DNA from: Novosphingobium umbonatum
Lineage (GTDB): Bacteria > Pseudomonadota > Alphaproteobacteria > Sphingomonadales > Sphingomonadaceae
Length of the DNA: 64,000 bases
Direction: 5' to 3'
NCBI RefSeq assembly: GCF_004005905.1
Contig: NZ_SACO01000002.1
Coordinates: forward strand, 395,227 to 459,226
Position 1 is the stretch's first letter, and every line of letters starts with the position of its first letter. The notes beneath the pieces are model-generated. The model saw only the letters and a program-made list of their open reading frames with translations. It made no database searches and was not told the DNA's origin. Positions 6,354-20,576 of the stretch are shown here, one piece after another. The position numbers were made by a program, and so were the translations under genes.

Positions 6354-8705
6354 TCAGGCTTTCAACGCCGCCTTCACATAGTCGGGCCGCAAAGGCAGGC
6401 GACGAACCGGCTTGCCCGTGGCGTCGAGGAAGGCCCCCGCAATGGCGGGCGCGGCCAGCGCATTGGCGCTTTCCGAGCCCTGCCCATAGATCTGCGCCCC
6501 CGCATAGGGCGCCAGCACGATCTTCAGATCAGGCATCTCCTGCGCGGTGAGGATGGGATAGGTGGCCCAGTCAAGGCTGGTCACCGCGCCCTCGTCAAAG
6601 CTGACCTCCTCATGCAAGGCCTGACTGACGCCCATCAGACAGCCCGCCTGCGCCTGCCGCTTCAATTGCAGCGGATTGACCACAATGCCCGGGTCCGACA
6701 CCAGCACCATGCGCTCCACCTTCACCTCGCCGGTGGCGGGGGCAACGGTAATGGTCGCCGCGCAGGCCCAATAGCCATTGTCGCGCAGCATGAAGGACAC
6801 ACCCCGCCCACGCAACAGCTTGGCCCCTTTGGTGCGGGGCGCGGGGGATGGGCGCGTGTCCCATGCCGCCTCCAGCTTCAACCGTTCCAGCACCGCTTTC
6901 ACGCGAGGGTCATCGGTATGGTCGATGCGGAATTGCAGCGCGTCCTTGCCCGCCAGCATCGCCGCCTCGCTCATCGCCACTTCGCGGGGGAAGTTTTGCT
7001 GGAACTGCACCGGCGTGCGCATCGAATGGTCGCGCAGACCCACCTTGATCAGCGATTCCTTCTCGCCCAACTGGATCGTGCCGCGCCCCGTTTCCGCCAC
7101 ATGCTCCACCGCGCCATAGACCCAGCGGTCGGCAATGCCCATTTTCGCGGTATGGATGGGCGAGGGATTACTGGCCGTGGGCGGATCAATCACCGGAAGG
7201 CCCGCCAGAATGGCGCCAATCGGGCGGTCATCCTGCATCGGCGGGCCGGAATGGGTGGCCTGATAGGAAGCAATCCGCCCCTGCGCATCCAGAGCAATGC
7301 TGATATCGGCATAGGCGGTGGAGCTTTGCGTCGACCAGCCCATGTCATCATGGCGCATCCATTGCACCCGCACCGGCACGCCCAAAGCGCGGCTGAGCAG
7401 CACGGCCTCGTCTTCCGATCCGGCATTGCCGCCGTTCGAGCGGCCAAAATGGCCCGGCCCCGCATAGGTCCGCACGACCACCTTATCCTCGCCCACGCCC
7501 AGCATCTTGGCCAGGGCCATGCGCAGGAATTGTGGGTTCTGGCTATGGGTATGCACCGTGACCGAACCATCGGGTTTCACATCGCCCAGCGAGACCGAGG
7601 GGCCGATGGGCGCATGTTTGAAATAGGGCATGAAATAGCTGGCGCGGTGGGTCTTGGCCCCTTTCACGCTGGCCACATCGCCCTTCTTTGCGCCTTGCGT
7701 GGGGGGCACCGCGCTCCAGTCCACCCTATGCTGCAAATGGTCCAGCAGCTTTTCGGAAGTGGGCAGACCCTTCCATTCGCTCCATTTGGTGTCGGCGGCC
7801 ACGGCTTGGGCGGCCTGCACCGCCTCCCACTCGTCGGGCGAGACCACGGCTAGCAGATTGCCCAGCTGCACGATTTTCGCCTTGGGGAATTGCGCCGTAT
7901 CCAGCTTGCCCGCCGCGATCAGCGTGGAGCCCAGAGTGGCCGGATGGATCGTGCGGGCATGCAGCATGCCGGGCAGTTTGATATCGCCCACCCATGGCAA
8001 TTGGCCCGAGACTTTGGGCCGCAGGATGGGGTTCTTCACCGCTTGGCCCACGATGGTGTAATCGGCCACCGCTTTCATCGGCGGATTGCCCGTCACCACC
8101 AGCCCGCGGAAATCGGTCAGCTTGCCTTCCACCGGAATGGCCAGATGCAGATCCTGCCCTGCCACCAGCGCGCCCAGCTTCTCGCTATGGCCCGCCCCGC
8201 TCACCACGCCATCGCGCAGGGTCAGCGCGCTGCGTGCCACGCCCCAGCGCTGCGCCGCCAGCGCCAGCACCGCCTCGCGCGTATAGGCGGCCGCCTTGCG
8301 CATATTGGTGGAGGCATTGCGCAACAGACCAAAGGTGCCGCCGCCATCGGGGGTGCGATCGGTATCGCCCGCAATCACCGTGGTGATCGCCTCCAAGGGC
8401 ACACCCAATTCCTCGGCCACGATCTGGCGATAGGCCGTGTAGATCGAGCTTTGCCCGAAATCACATTTGCCCGTCCGCATGGTGATGGTGCTGTCGGGGT
8501 GGATCTCGATCCAGCTGGAAGGCTGGGCTGCGTTCAGCGAAGCGCCTTGCGCCGAAACCTCGGCGCGGGCGAAATCAGCCGCCAGGCCCAGCGCCACCAC
8601 CAGCGCCCCGCCCGTGCCCAGAAAACCGCGCCGCGAGAGGCGGGCGCCATGGATGGACAGGCCATCGGCAGGGATCGTATCGATCTGGTCGGGGGTCTGC
8701 ATCAC
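6354..8705 (-). CDS. molybdopterin-binding large subunit, isoquinoline 1-oxidoreductase-like
   Basis: The 783-residue protein belongs to the xanthine dehydrogenase/aldehyde oxidase large-subunit superfamily, beta-subunit IorB type. A twin-arginine signal near residues 24-50 (LSRRGFLGTGGALVVALGLA) predicts export of the folded enzyme to the periplasm. Typical Mo-pterin stretches are visible (GKCDFGQSSIYTAYRQIVAEEL, GDTDRTPDGGGTFG, GPGHFGRSNGGNAGSEDE, GQGSESANALAAPAIA). The gene overlaps the upstream [2Fe-2S] subunit by 4 bp, so the two are coupled. It would hydroxylate an N-heteroaromatic or aldehyde; the substrate cannot be read from sequence. Confidence 0.88.
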   Translation of the reverse strand: MMQTPDQIDTIPADGLSIHGARLSRRGFLGTGGALVVALGLAADFARAEVSAQGASLNAAQPSSWIEIHPDSTITMRTGKCDFGQSSIYTAYRQIVAEELGVPLEAITTVIAGDTDRTPDGGGTFGLLRNASTNMRKAAAYTREAVLALAAQRWGVARSALTLRDGVVSGAGHSEKLGALVAGQDLHLAIPVEGKLTDFRGLVVTGNPPMKAVADYTIVGQAVKNPILRPKVSGQLPWVGDIKLPGMLHARTIHPATLGSTLIAAGKLDTAQFPKAKIVQLGNLLAVVSPDEWEAVQAAQAVAADTKWSEWKGLPTSEKLLDHLQHRVDWSAVPPTQGAKKGDVASVKGAKTHRASYFMPYFKHAPIGPSVSLGDVKPDGSVTVHTHSQNPQFLRMALAKMLGVGEDKVVVRTYAGPGHFGRSNGGNAGSEDEAVLLSRALGVPVRVQWMRHDDMGWSTQSSTAYADISIALDAQGRIASYQATHSGPPMQDDRPIGAILAGLPVIDPPTASNPSPIHTAKMGIADRWVYGAVEHVAETGRGTIQLGEKESLIKVGLRDHSMRTPVQFQQNFPREVAMSEAAMLAGKDALQFRIDHTDDPRVKAVLERLKLEAAWDTRPSPAPRTKGAKLLRGRGVSFMLRDNGYWACAATITVAPATGEVKVERMVLVSDPGIVVNPLQLKRQAQAGCLMGVSQALHEEVSFDEGAVTSLDWATYPILTAQEMPDLKIVLAPYAGAQIYGQGSESANALAAPAIAGAFLDATGKPVRRLPLRPDYVKAALKA

Positions 8706-9223
8706 TTCGCCCCTCCTTCAGCCATAAGCACCGCCGCGCGGTGGGCGCCATCCAGAATGGCGGCATAGGAAGCACAGCGGCACAGATGCGGCGAAGGGCC
8801 GGAGGTGGTCAGCGCCGCCTTGATATCGGCATCGCTGGGCTTGGGATTATGCTCCAGCAATTCGGTCACCTTGATCATCATGCCGAATTGGCAAATGCCG
8901 CATTGGGGCACTTGTTCATCCACCCATGCCTGTTGCACCGGATGCAGCCGTTCAGGATCGGGCGTCAGCCCCTTCTGCTTGGCCCAGCGTGCGGGCAGGC
9001 CGTCCACCGTGGTCACATCCTTGCCCTCCAGCGCGGAAATCGGCGTGATGCAGGCGCGGATTTCCTCGCCATCGGCCAGCACCGAACAGGCCCCGCATTG
9101 CGCCAGACCGCAGCCGAATTTGGGCGTCATCACATCCAGCTCGCCGCGCAGCACATAAAGCAAGGGCGTATCGGGCGAGGCTTTCACCTCGCGCTGGACA
9201 CCATTGACAGAGAGGGTGGTCAT
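8702..9223 (-). CDS. [2Fe-2S] small subunit of the molybdenum hydroxylase
   Basis: The 173-residue protein carries the plant-ferredoxin cluster ligands Cys38, 43, 46 and 58 (CGLAQCGAC...C). It also carries the second, alpha-helical cluster ligands Cys108, 111, 148 and 150 (CGIC...CRC), as in IorA and other xanthine-oxidase-type small subunits. It passes electrons from the Mo site of the partner encoded downstream. There is no FAD subunit nearby, which fits the two-subunit IorAB type that donates to a cytochrome; no cytochrome is adjacent. Confidence 0.9.
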   Translation of the reverse strand: MTTLSVNGVQREVKASPDTPLLYVLRGELDVMTPKFGCGLAQCGACSVLADGEEIRACITPISALEGKDVTTVDGLPARWAKQKGLTPDPERLHPVQQAWVDEQVPQCGICQFGMMIKVTELLEHNPKPSDADIKAALTTSGPSPHLCRCASYAAILDGAHRAAVLMAEGGAK

Positions 9224-9301
9224 CGCATTCTCCCACGCAGATTTTGGCGGGAGATTACGCTACCTTGTTCCCTTGCGGTATAGGGGCTAGCCGCATAGAG
9301 C

Positions 9302-14182
<4,881 letters not shown>

Positions 14183-14183
14183 G

Positions 14184-14196
14184 TCTTAGGTACAAT
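14184..14196 (+). promoter_or_regulatory. exa-type promoter motif upstream of acetaldehyde dehydrogenase
   Basis: TCTTAGGTACAAT resembles ACCWWGGTnCAAT. TACAAT would serve as a -10 box about 85 bp before the ATG. No TTGACA-like -35 is present, as expected for an activator-dependent promoter. Confidence 0.45.
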
Positions 14197-14280
14197 AGGC
14201 CGAGGCCCTGATCTGACCTAGTCTTGCCCCATCGCGCAGCAGGCACCGCAGCCTGACAGACGCAGGCAGGAGAGACTATC

Positions 14281-15801
14281 ATGCTGGAACAGGCCCTTGG
14301 CAAATTTGCCTCCCATTCGCTCATCCGCGACAAATTCGACAATTTCATCGGCGGCAAATGGGTTGCGCCGGTGCGCGGGCAGTATTTCGACAATATCTCG
14401 CCGCTGACCGGCCAGCCCGTCTGTCAGGTGGCGCGCGGCACGGCGGAGGATATTGAACTGGCGCTGGATGCCGCCCATGCCGCCCGCGAAGGCTGGGCGC
14501 GCACCTCGCCTGCCGAACGCGCCAATGTGATGCTGCGCATTGCCGATCGTCTGGAAGCCAATCTGGGCCAGTTGGCGCTGGTGGAAACCATCGACAATGG
14601 CAAGCCGATCCGCGAAACCACCGCCGCCGATCTGCCGCTGGCGATTGACCATTTCCGCTATTTCGCCGGTTGCATCCGCGCGCAGGAAGGCGGCATTTCG
14701 GAAATCGACCATGACACGGTCGGCTATCACTTCCACGAGCCTCTGGGCGTGGTGGGCCAGATCATCCCCTGGAATTTCCCGCTGTTGATGGCCGCATGGA
14801 AGCTGGCCCCCGCAATTGCTGCGGGCAATTGCGTGGTGTTGAAGCCTGCCGAACAGACGCCCATGTCCATCCTCGTGTTGGCCGAAATGATTGCCGACAT
14901 CCTGCCCGCAGGCGTGCTCAACATCGTCAACGGTTTCGGGATCGAGGCGGGCAAGCCTCTGGCCACCAACAAGCGCATTGCCAAGATCGCCTTTACCGGT
15001 GAAACCTCCACCGGCCGCCTGATCATGCAATATGCCAGCGAGAACCTCATTCCCTGCACGCTGGAACTGGGCGGCAAGAGCCCCAATATCTTCTTTGCCG
15101 ATGTGATGGCGCAGGATGACGACTTCCTCGACAAGGCGCTGGAAGGCTTCACCATGTTCGCGCTCAATCAGGGCGAGGTCTGCACCTGCCCGAGCCGCGC
15201 GCTGGTGCATGAATCGATCTATGATGCCTTCATGGAAAAGGCGATCCGCCGCGTGGAAGCGATCAAGCTGGGCAGCCCGCTAGACCCTGCCACGATGATC
15301 GGCGCGCAGGCCTCGAATGACCAGCTGGAAAAGATCCTGTCCTATATCGACATCGGCAAGGCCGAAGGCGCCAAGCTGCTGACCGGCGGCGAAAGGCTGA
15401 TGCAGGAAGGCGAGCTGGCAGGCGGCTATTACATGCGCCCTACCGTGTTCGAAGGCCATAACAAGATGCGCATCTTTCAGGAGGAAATCTTCGGCCCTGT
15501 CCTTTCGGTCACCAAATTCTCCAGCGATGAAGAAGCGCTCTCGATCGCCAATGACACGCTTTATGGCCTTGGCGCTGGTGTGTGGAGCCGCGATGCCAAC
15601 ACCTGCTACCGCTTTGGCCGCGCCATTCAGGCCGGACGCGTATGGACCAATTGCTATCACGCCTATCCCGCCCACGCGGCCTTTGGCGGTTACAAGCAAT
15701 CGGGCATTGGCCGCGAAACGCACAAGATGATGCTGGACCATTATCAGCAGACCAAGAATCTGCTGGTCAGCTACAGCCCCAAGAAGCTGGGCTTCTTCTG
15801 A
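14281..15801 (+). CDS. exaC: NAD-dependent acetaldehyde dehydrogenase, ExaC type
   Basis: The 506-residue protein is an intact aldehyde dehydrogenase of the ExaC/AldA acetaldehyde group, oxidising acetaldehyde to acetate after the quinoprotein alcohol dehydrogenase step. Visible are the NAD site ([16 protein letters not shown]), the general-base Glu in LELGGKSPN, and the nucleophile Cys in [17 protein letters not shown]; the adjacent second Cys is typical of this group. GGAG precedes the ATG. The stop overlaps the start of the DUF779 gene (TGATG). Confidence 0.92.
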   Translation: MLEQALGKFASHSLIRDKFDNFIGGKWVAPVRGQYFDNISPLTGQPVCQVARGTAEDIELALDAAHAAREGWARTSPAERANVMLRIADRLEANLGQLALVETIDNGKPIRETTAADLPLAIDHFRYFAGCIRAQEGGISEIDHDTVGYHFHEPLGVVGQIIPWNFPLLMAAWKLAPAIAAGNCVVLKPAEQTPMSILVLAEMIADILPAGVLNIVNGFGIEAGKPLATNKRIAKIAFTGETSTGRLIMQYASENLIPCTLELGGKSPNIFFADVMAQDDDFLDKALEGFTMFALNQGEVCTCPSRALVHESIYDAFMEKAIRRVEAIKLGSPLDPATMIGAQASNDQLEKILSYIDIGKAEGAKLLTGGERLMQEGELAGGYYMRPTVFEGHNKMRIFQEEIFGPVLSVTKFSSDEEALSIANDTLYGLGAGVWSRDANTCYRFGRAIQAGRVWTNCYHAYPAHAAFGGYKQSGIGRETHKMMLDHYQQTKNLLVSYSPKKLGFF

Positions 15802-16244
15802 TGGAACCGGGAGGAAGGCCGGTGGTTGGGCTCCACCTTCCTCTCACCCCCGCCCTGCCGCCGCGTGTGCTATCGACACCGGCGGCAGAGGCCATGATCG
15901 CGCGTTTGACGCAGGCCCATGGGCCTTTGATGTTTCACCAATCGGGCGGCTGCTGTGATGGCTCCGCCCCGATGTGTTTTCTGCGCGGCGAATTCCGTAC
16001 CGGCGCCAGCGATGTCTTGCTGGGCCATATTGGCGGGGATTGTCCGGTCTGGATCGGCGCGGCGCAGTTTGAATATTGGCAGCATACCCAACTCACCATC
16101 GATCTGGTGCCCGGACGCGGCGCAGGCATGAGTCTGGAGGCACCCGAGGGCTTCCGCTTCATCACCCGCAGCCGCGTTTTCAGCGATGAGGAAGCCGCCG
16201 CTCTGGCCGCGGCAGGCCCGCCGCCCCTTGGCGATAGCGTATAA
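15801..16244 (+). CDS. DUF779 family protein
   Basis: The 147-residue protein contains the DUF779 hallmarks FHQSGGCCDGSAPMC, then DVLLGHIGGDCPVWI and FEYWQHTQLTIDLVPGRG. The start at 15801 is chosen because its ATG overlaps the aldehyde dehydrogenase TGA. DUF779 genes are commonly next to acetaldehyde dehydrogenases. The conserved GGCCDGS Cys pair suggests metal or thiol chemistry, but the function is not established. Confidence 0.85.
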   Translation: MEPGGRPVVGLHLPLTPALPPRVLSTPAAEAMIARLTQAHGPLMFHQSGGCCDGSAPMCFLRGEFRTGASDVLLGHIGGDCPVWIGAAQFEYWQHTQLTIDLVPGRGAGMSLEAPEGFRFITRSRVFSDEEAAALAAAGPPPLGDSV

Positions 16245-16348
16245 GCGGCCAAGGCAAGGGATTTGTTCCATCAGGGGACCCCAAACCACAAGAAAGAGGT
16301 GGAAATCGACGCAAACTGGCGCAAAAAGAGATTTAAGAAGGCGCGCAT

Positions 16349-17533
16349 TTGACGCAGCCCATATGGGGAAAGGACACCGTCAAGGTGGTTGTTCAGGCTT
16401 CGAGGCAGGATGATCTGCTGGCCTATGCTTCGCATGAGCATCAGGCCGAAGCGGCCGTGGCCGATATTGCGCGTATGGCGGCAAAAGCGCGCGTGGGCAG
16501 CGGTCTGGTGTTCTGCTCCAGCAATTTTGACCGGCAGGAACTGGCGCGGGAATTTTCCCGCCAATTGCCCGATATCACTTTGGTCGGCTGCACCAGCGCG
16601 GGCGAATTGACCCAGCGCGGCTATGATGAGGACAGCCTGCTGTTCATCGGCTTTCCGCAGGACGAATTTACCCTCACCTCCTTGCGCTTTACCGATCTGG
16701 ATGCATTGGACGTGGTGCAGGCGCAGGCGCAGATCCGTCGTCTGGTGGCCGATGCGCGGCGGCGCGATCCGGCGGCGATGCATGTGGCGATGATCTTTGT
16801 CGACGGCCTGTCCCACCGCGAGGAGTTGCTGGCCATGATCGCGCAGGAAGCGCTGGGCGATGTGGAACTGATCGGCGGATCGAGCGGCGATGCCTTGGCC
16901 TTCCGCGACACCGCCATTCTGCATGAGGGCGCCTTTCACCGACAGGCCGCCGTCATCGCGCTGCTCAGCAGCCAGCGCCCCCTTCATGCCTTTTGCTCCA
17001 CCCATTACCGCGCGGGCGCGCAGAAAATGGTGGTGACACAAGCCGATGCAGCCTCACGCACCGTTTATGAGATCAACGCCGAACCGGCGGCGCAGGCCTA
17101 TCGCCGGCTGATCGGCATTGAATCGGGCCCGCTGGACGCGCTGACCTTTGCCGCCCACCCGCCGATGGTGCGGATCGGGGGGCGCTATCACGTCCGCTCG
17201 ATCCAGTCGGTCAACCCCGATGACAGCCTTACTTTTTACTGCGCCATCGACGCTGGAATTGTCCTGACTATCGGAGAGCCGGTCAATCGTATAGCCGAAC
17301 TGCATGAGGTATTCTCAAATTGCGAGGCTGCCGTGGGCGAGATAGACAAAATCATCGGTTTCGATTGCGTCCTCAACCGCATTGATGCGGCCCAGCATCA
17401 AATCTCGCGCGAGATCTCCTCGCTTTATGTTGACCACCATGTCTTCGGCTTCAACACCTATGGCGAACAATTCCGTTCGGCCCATATGAACCAGACTTTC
17501 AGCGGTCTGGCGATTGGCCAAAGGCGCGCCTGA
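16349..17533 (+). CDS. FIST-domain sensory protein
   Basis: The 394-residue protein has FIST N (about 30-215; LVGCTSAGELTQRGYDEDSL, GGSSGDALAF) and FIST C (about 225-375) domains, predicted small-ligand or amino-acid sensors. No membrane segment is present. TTG is the likely start, with AAGAAGG upstream. Its TGA overlaps the ATG of the hybrid kinase (TGATG), so sensor and kinase are probably made together and act together. Confidence 0.85.
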   Translation: MTQPIWGKDTVKVVVQASRQDDLLAYASHEHQAEAAVADIARMAAKARVGSGLVFCSSNFDRQELAREFSRQLPDITLVGCTSAGELTQRGYDEDSLLFIGFPQDEFTLTSLRFTDLDALDVVQAQAQIRRLVADARRRDPAAMHVAMIFVDGLSHREELLAMIAQEALGDVELIGGSSGDALAFRDTAILHEGAFHRQAAVIALLSSQRPLHAFCSTHYRAGAQKMVVTQADAASRTVYEINAEPAAQAYRRLIGIESGPLDALTFAAHPPMVRIGGRYHVRSIQSVNPDDSLTFYCAIDAGIVLTIGEPVNRIAELHEVFSNCEAAVGEIDKIIGFDCVLNRIDAAQHQISREISSLYVDHHVFGFNTYGEQFRSAHMNQTFSGLAIGQRRA

Positions 17534-19764
17534 TGGCCAGCCTGTCTCCTCCCGCTCCCGCCAGCGAGGTGGAGGAATTGCGCGAAAGAGTGCGCAAGCT
17601 GGAAAAGATCAATGCCGCGCTGATCGATCGAGTAGAGCGCGCCACCGATATGCAGGGCGGCGCCTATTCCATGTTCGAAACCGCCATCGCGCTGGAGGCG
17701 ATGGTGCGCGAGCGAACCGCCGCACTGGAAACGGCGCTGGGCAGGCTGAACGCGATGAATGCGCAATTGGCGGCGGCCAGCGCTGATGCCGATGCCGCGC
17801 GTATGCGCCTGCGCGATGCCATTGAATCGCTGAGTGACGGCTTCGCCCTGTTTGACGCCGATGACAAGATGGTGATGTGCAACAGCGCCTTTCTCGACAT
17901 CTGGCCGCAATTTGTGCCACTTGCCACCGATTCCCCCGACTTTTCGACCATGGCCGAAGCCTTGGTCCATGCCCGCGCCACCATCGGGGCCATCGTCGCC
18001 CCCGACCGCTGGTTGAGCGAGCGGGTCGAGCGCCACCGTCTGGCCGCCGGTGCCCATGTGCAATGGCTGTCCAACGGGCGCTGGGTACAGATCAACGAAA
18101 AGCGTACCAGCGAAGGCGGCACGGTCGGCGTCTATACCGACATCACCTCGGTCAAGGCCGAGGATGCCCGCCAGCGCGCGCAGGAACTGGCCGAGCGTAA
18201 TCTGGCCCTGCAGGCGCTGCTCGATACTTTGTCCGAAGGCGTCTGCATGTTCGGCCCCGACCTGCGGCTACAGGCGTGGAACGGCGAATTGCTCAACCTG
18301 CTGGAGGCGGTGGACGGGCGCAAGCCGGACCCGCTGGACCTGTCCACCCATGCAGGATTGATCGCATGGTGCCGCAGCCATTGCCATCTGGACCAGAGCG
18401 AGGCTCTGATGTGGCGCGACGAGGGCGATCGGCGCGAAACCCCCTGCATGATGGGCGAGCGCCATTTCATGATCCGCTCGGTACGCTTGTCGACGGGGGG
18501 CATGGTCTTCACCTTTGACGATGTGACCGAGAGCATCCAGTTCCACCGCTCCCTGACCGAAACCGCCGAGACTTTGGAGCGGCGGGTGGAGGAGCGCACC
18601 GCGCAGCTGGTGGAGCTGAACCACCAATTGGAAGAGGCCAAGGACGAGGCCGAGACCGCCAACCGTTCCAAAACCAGCTTTCTGGCCGCCGCCAGCCATG
18701 ACCTGTTGCAACCGCTCAATGCCGCGCGGCTGTTTGTCTCGGCGCTGGATGAATGCCGCCTGCCCGCCCGCCCGCGCAGTCTGGTCGAACAGACCACCAT
18801 CGCGCTGGATTCGGTGGAGGACCTGCTCGAAGCGCTGTTCGAAATCTCGCGGCTTGATGCCGGCGCGATCCAGCCCGACATCCGCCCCATCGCCTTGGGA
18901 CAGATCTTCAACGCCTTGCGCATCGAATTCTCGCCTTTGGCGCGGGCGGGGGGGCTGGATCTGATCGTGCCGGAAACGGGCGCATGGGTGGCCAGCGATG
19001 CCCGCCTGCTGCGCCGCGTGCTGCAAAATTTCGTGTCCAACGCCATCCGCTACACCGCGCAAGGCCAGGTGGCGGTGGAGATCACCCAAAGTGAAGGCGC
19101 GCTGACCGTTGGCGTACGCGACACCGGGCCGGGCATTACGGAGAAAGACCGCGAGCTGATCTTCCGCGAATTCCACCGCCTGCCCCATGCCTCGCGCATT
19201 CCGGGCAAGGGGCTGGGGCTGGCGATTGTGCGGCGCGTGTCGACCATGCTGGGGCATGATATCACGCTGGATACGGCGGTGGGGGTGGGATCGACCTTTT
19301 CCATCACCCTGCCGCTGGCCCAGCCCGCCGCCCCTGCCGATGGAGCGAGCACGCCCGAACGCATCCAATTGCGCCGCCCCGCCCATGGCGTAGTGGTGGT
19401 GATCGACAATGACGCGGGCGTTTTGGCGGGGATGAAGGCGCTGCTGGAAAACTGGGGGCTGGATGTGGTGGCCACCCATGACCCGTCCGATCCGGCGGTA
19501 GGCAAGGCCTTCTGCAATGAAGCCAAGGACAAGAGCCCCATGCTCTGCGTGGTGGATTTCCATCTGGACGATGGTTTGACCGGCGATCAAGCCGTGGCCG
19601 ATCTGCGCGGCCGCTATCGGGCCGATCTGCCAGCGGTGGTGGTCTCGGCCGATCGCGGGCCGGAAACGAAGCAGGCCTTGGCCGCTATGGGCATTCCGCT
19701 GCTGTATAAACCGGTAAAGCCCGCACAATTGAGGGCCTTGTTGCGGCAATTGGAAATCATGTGA
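17533..19764 (+). CDS. cytoplasmic PAS hybrid histidine kinase (ErcS'-like)
   Basis: The 743-residue protein has coiled coils (about 10-95 and 340-380) and two PAS-like domains (about 95-205 and 225-335). HisKA follows with His389 (AAASHDLLQPLNAARLF), then HATPase (LQNFVSNAIRYT, DTGPGI, GKGLGLAIV) and a C-terminal receiver with Asp675 (VVDFHLDD) and the Lys of LYKPVKP. No transmembrane helix is seen. The HDLLQPL-type H-box matches the NahK/ErcS' group that controls quinoprotein ethanol oxidation in pseudomonads. The response regulator is convergent next door. Confidence 0.88.
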   Translation: MASLSPPAPASEVEELRERVRKLEKINAALIDRVERATDMQGGAYSMFETAIALEAMVRERTAALETALGRLNAMNAQLAAASADADAARMRLRDAIESLSDGFALFDADDKMVMCNSAFLDIWPQFVPLATDSPDFSTMAEALVHARATIGAIVAPDRWLSERVERHRLAAGAHVQWLSNGRWVQINEKRTSEGGTVGVYTDITSVKAEDARQRAQELAERNLALQALLDTLSEGVCMFGPDLRLQAWNGELLNLLEAVDGRKPDPLDLSTHAGLIAWCRSHCHLDQSEALMWRDEGDRRETPCMMGERHFMIRSVRLSTGGMVFTFDDVTESIQFHRSLTETAETLERRVEERTAQLVELNHQLEEAKDEAETANRSKTSFLAAASHDLLQPLNAARLFVSALDECRLPARPRSLVEQTTIALDSVEDLLEALFEISRLDAGAIQPDIRPIALGQIFNALRIEFSPLARAGGLDLIVPETGAWVASDARLLRRVLQNFVSNAIRYTAQGQVAVEITQSEGALTVGVRDTGPGITEKDRELIFREFHRLPHASRIPGKGLGLAIVRRVSTMLGHDITLDTAVGVGSTFSITLPLAQPAAPADGASTPERIQLRRPAHGVVVVIDNDAGVLAGMKALLENWGLDVVATHDPSDPAVGKAFCNEAKDKSPMLCVVDFHLDDGLTGDQAVADLRGRYRADLPAVVVSADRGPETKQALAAMGIPLLYKPVKPAQLRALLRQLEIM

Positions 19765-19779
19765 GGGCGGGCAAAGGCG

Positions 19780-20481
19780 TTACAGCTTGAACCCCACCCG
19801 ATTGGCATGGATCACCGCCTGCGTGCGGCTGAACACCCGCATCTTTTGCAAAATGGCCGAGACATGGGCCTTTACCGTGGTGATCGACACATCCAGCTCA
19901 TAGGCGATCTGCTTGTTCAGCTTGCCTGCCACCAGATGGCCCAACACCACCCTTTGCTGGCCGGTCAGGCTGTCGATACGGGTGCGGATCTTGTCCACCT
20001 CGGTCTGGGCGCTGTCATCGCCCATGTCGGGCACATAGATCTCGCCCGCCAGCACCTGACATAGCGCCTCGATAATCGCTGCGCGCTTTAAAGACTTGGG
20101 CACAAAGCCCGCCGCCCCCATCGCCAGCGCATCCTGCACCGTGCGCGCGTCAAACTCGCCCGAAACCATCACCACCGGAATATGCGGAAATTCCTCGCGC
20201 AGCCGTGTCAGTCCCGACAGCCGCGACACATCGGGGATGTTGAGATCCAGCATCACCAGATCCACCTCGGCATTGTCGGCCAGCACCTGCAAGGTGGCGT
20301 CCAGATTTTCGGCTTCGAGAATGTCGCAATCGGGGAAAGTATCGTCAAAGATGCTGCGCAACCCGTCGCGCACCAGCGAGTGGTCATCCACGATCAACAC
20401 CCGCTCAGGCTCTCCGGCGGGAGCCATCACATAGGGATCGGCCACAGATTCGGTGGCGGCCTTATGGCTCGGGTTATGCAT
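19780..20481 (-). CDS. NarL/LuxR-type response regulator (ErcR/ExaE-like)
   Basis: The 233-residue regulator has a receiver domain (residues 26-145; acidic VDDH, phospho-acceptor Asp79 in LVMLDLNIP, Lys in FVPKSLK) and a C-terminal LuxR HTH (about 165-230; LTGQQRVVLGHLVAGKLNKQ). It is convergent with the hybrid kinase and directly precedes the quinoprotein dehydrogenase gene in map order. By analogy it activates the alcohol-oxidation promoters in this window, possibly through the ACCWWGGTnCAAT motif. Confidence 0.88.
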   Translation of the reverse strand: MHNPSHKAATESVADPYVMAPAGEPERVLIVDDHSLVRDGLRSIFDDTFPDCDILEAENLDATLQVLADNAEVDLVMLDLNIPDVSRLSGLTRLREEFPHIPVVMVSGEFDARTVQDALAMGAAGFVPKSLKRAAIIEALCQVLAGEIYVPDMGDDSAQTEVDKIRTRIDSLTGQQRVVLGHLVAGKLNKQIAYELDVSITTVKAHVSAILQKMRVFSRTQAVIHANRVGFKL

Positions 20482-20529
20482 CCTTCAACCCCTTATGCTT
20501 ATTGCCCCCCTTGGTTTCGGGGATATGCA

Positions 20530-20561
20530 GGGGGGCTGCCCTCTGGATAGACCAGCCCCCC
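20530..20561 (-). terminator. hairpin after the quinoprotein dehydrogenase
   Basis: GGGGGGCTG (20530-20538) and CAGCCCCCC (20553-20561) form a perfect 9-bp stem with a 14-base loop, 16 bp after the dehydrogenase stop codon. There is no strong T-run, so termination efficiency is uncertain. Confidence 0.5.
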
Positions 20562-20576
20562 GCCCTATGCCACAAT

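Noticed and set aside
6612..7853. 413-residue plus-strand open frame opposite the molybdenum hydroxylase
   Set aside because: It is a shadow of the real minus-strand gene; it is rich in His/Arg/Gly with no domain, as expected of GC-rich antisense frames.
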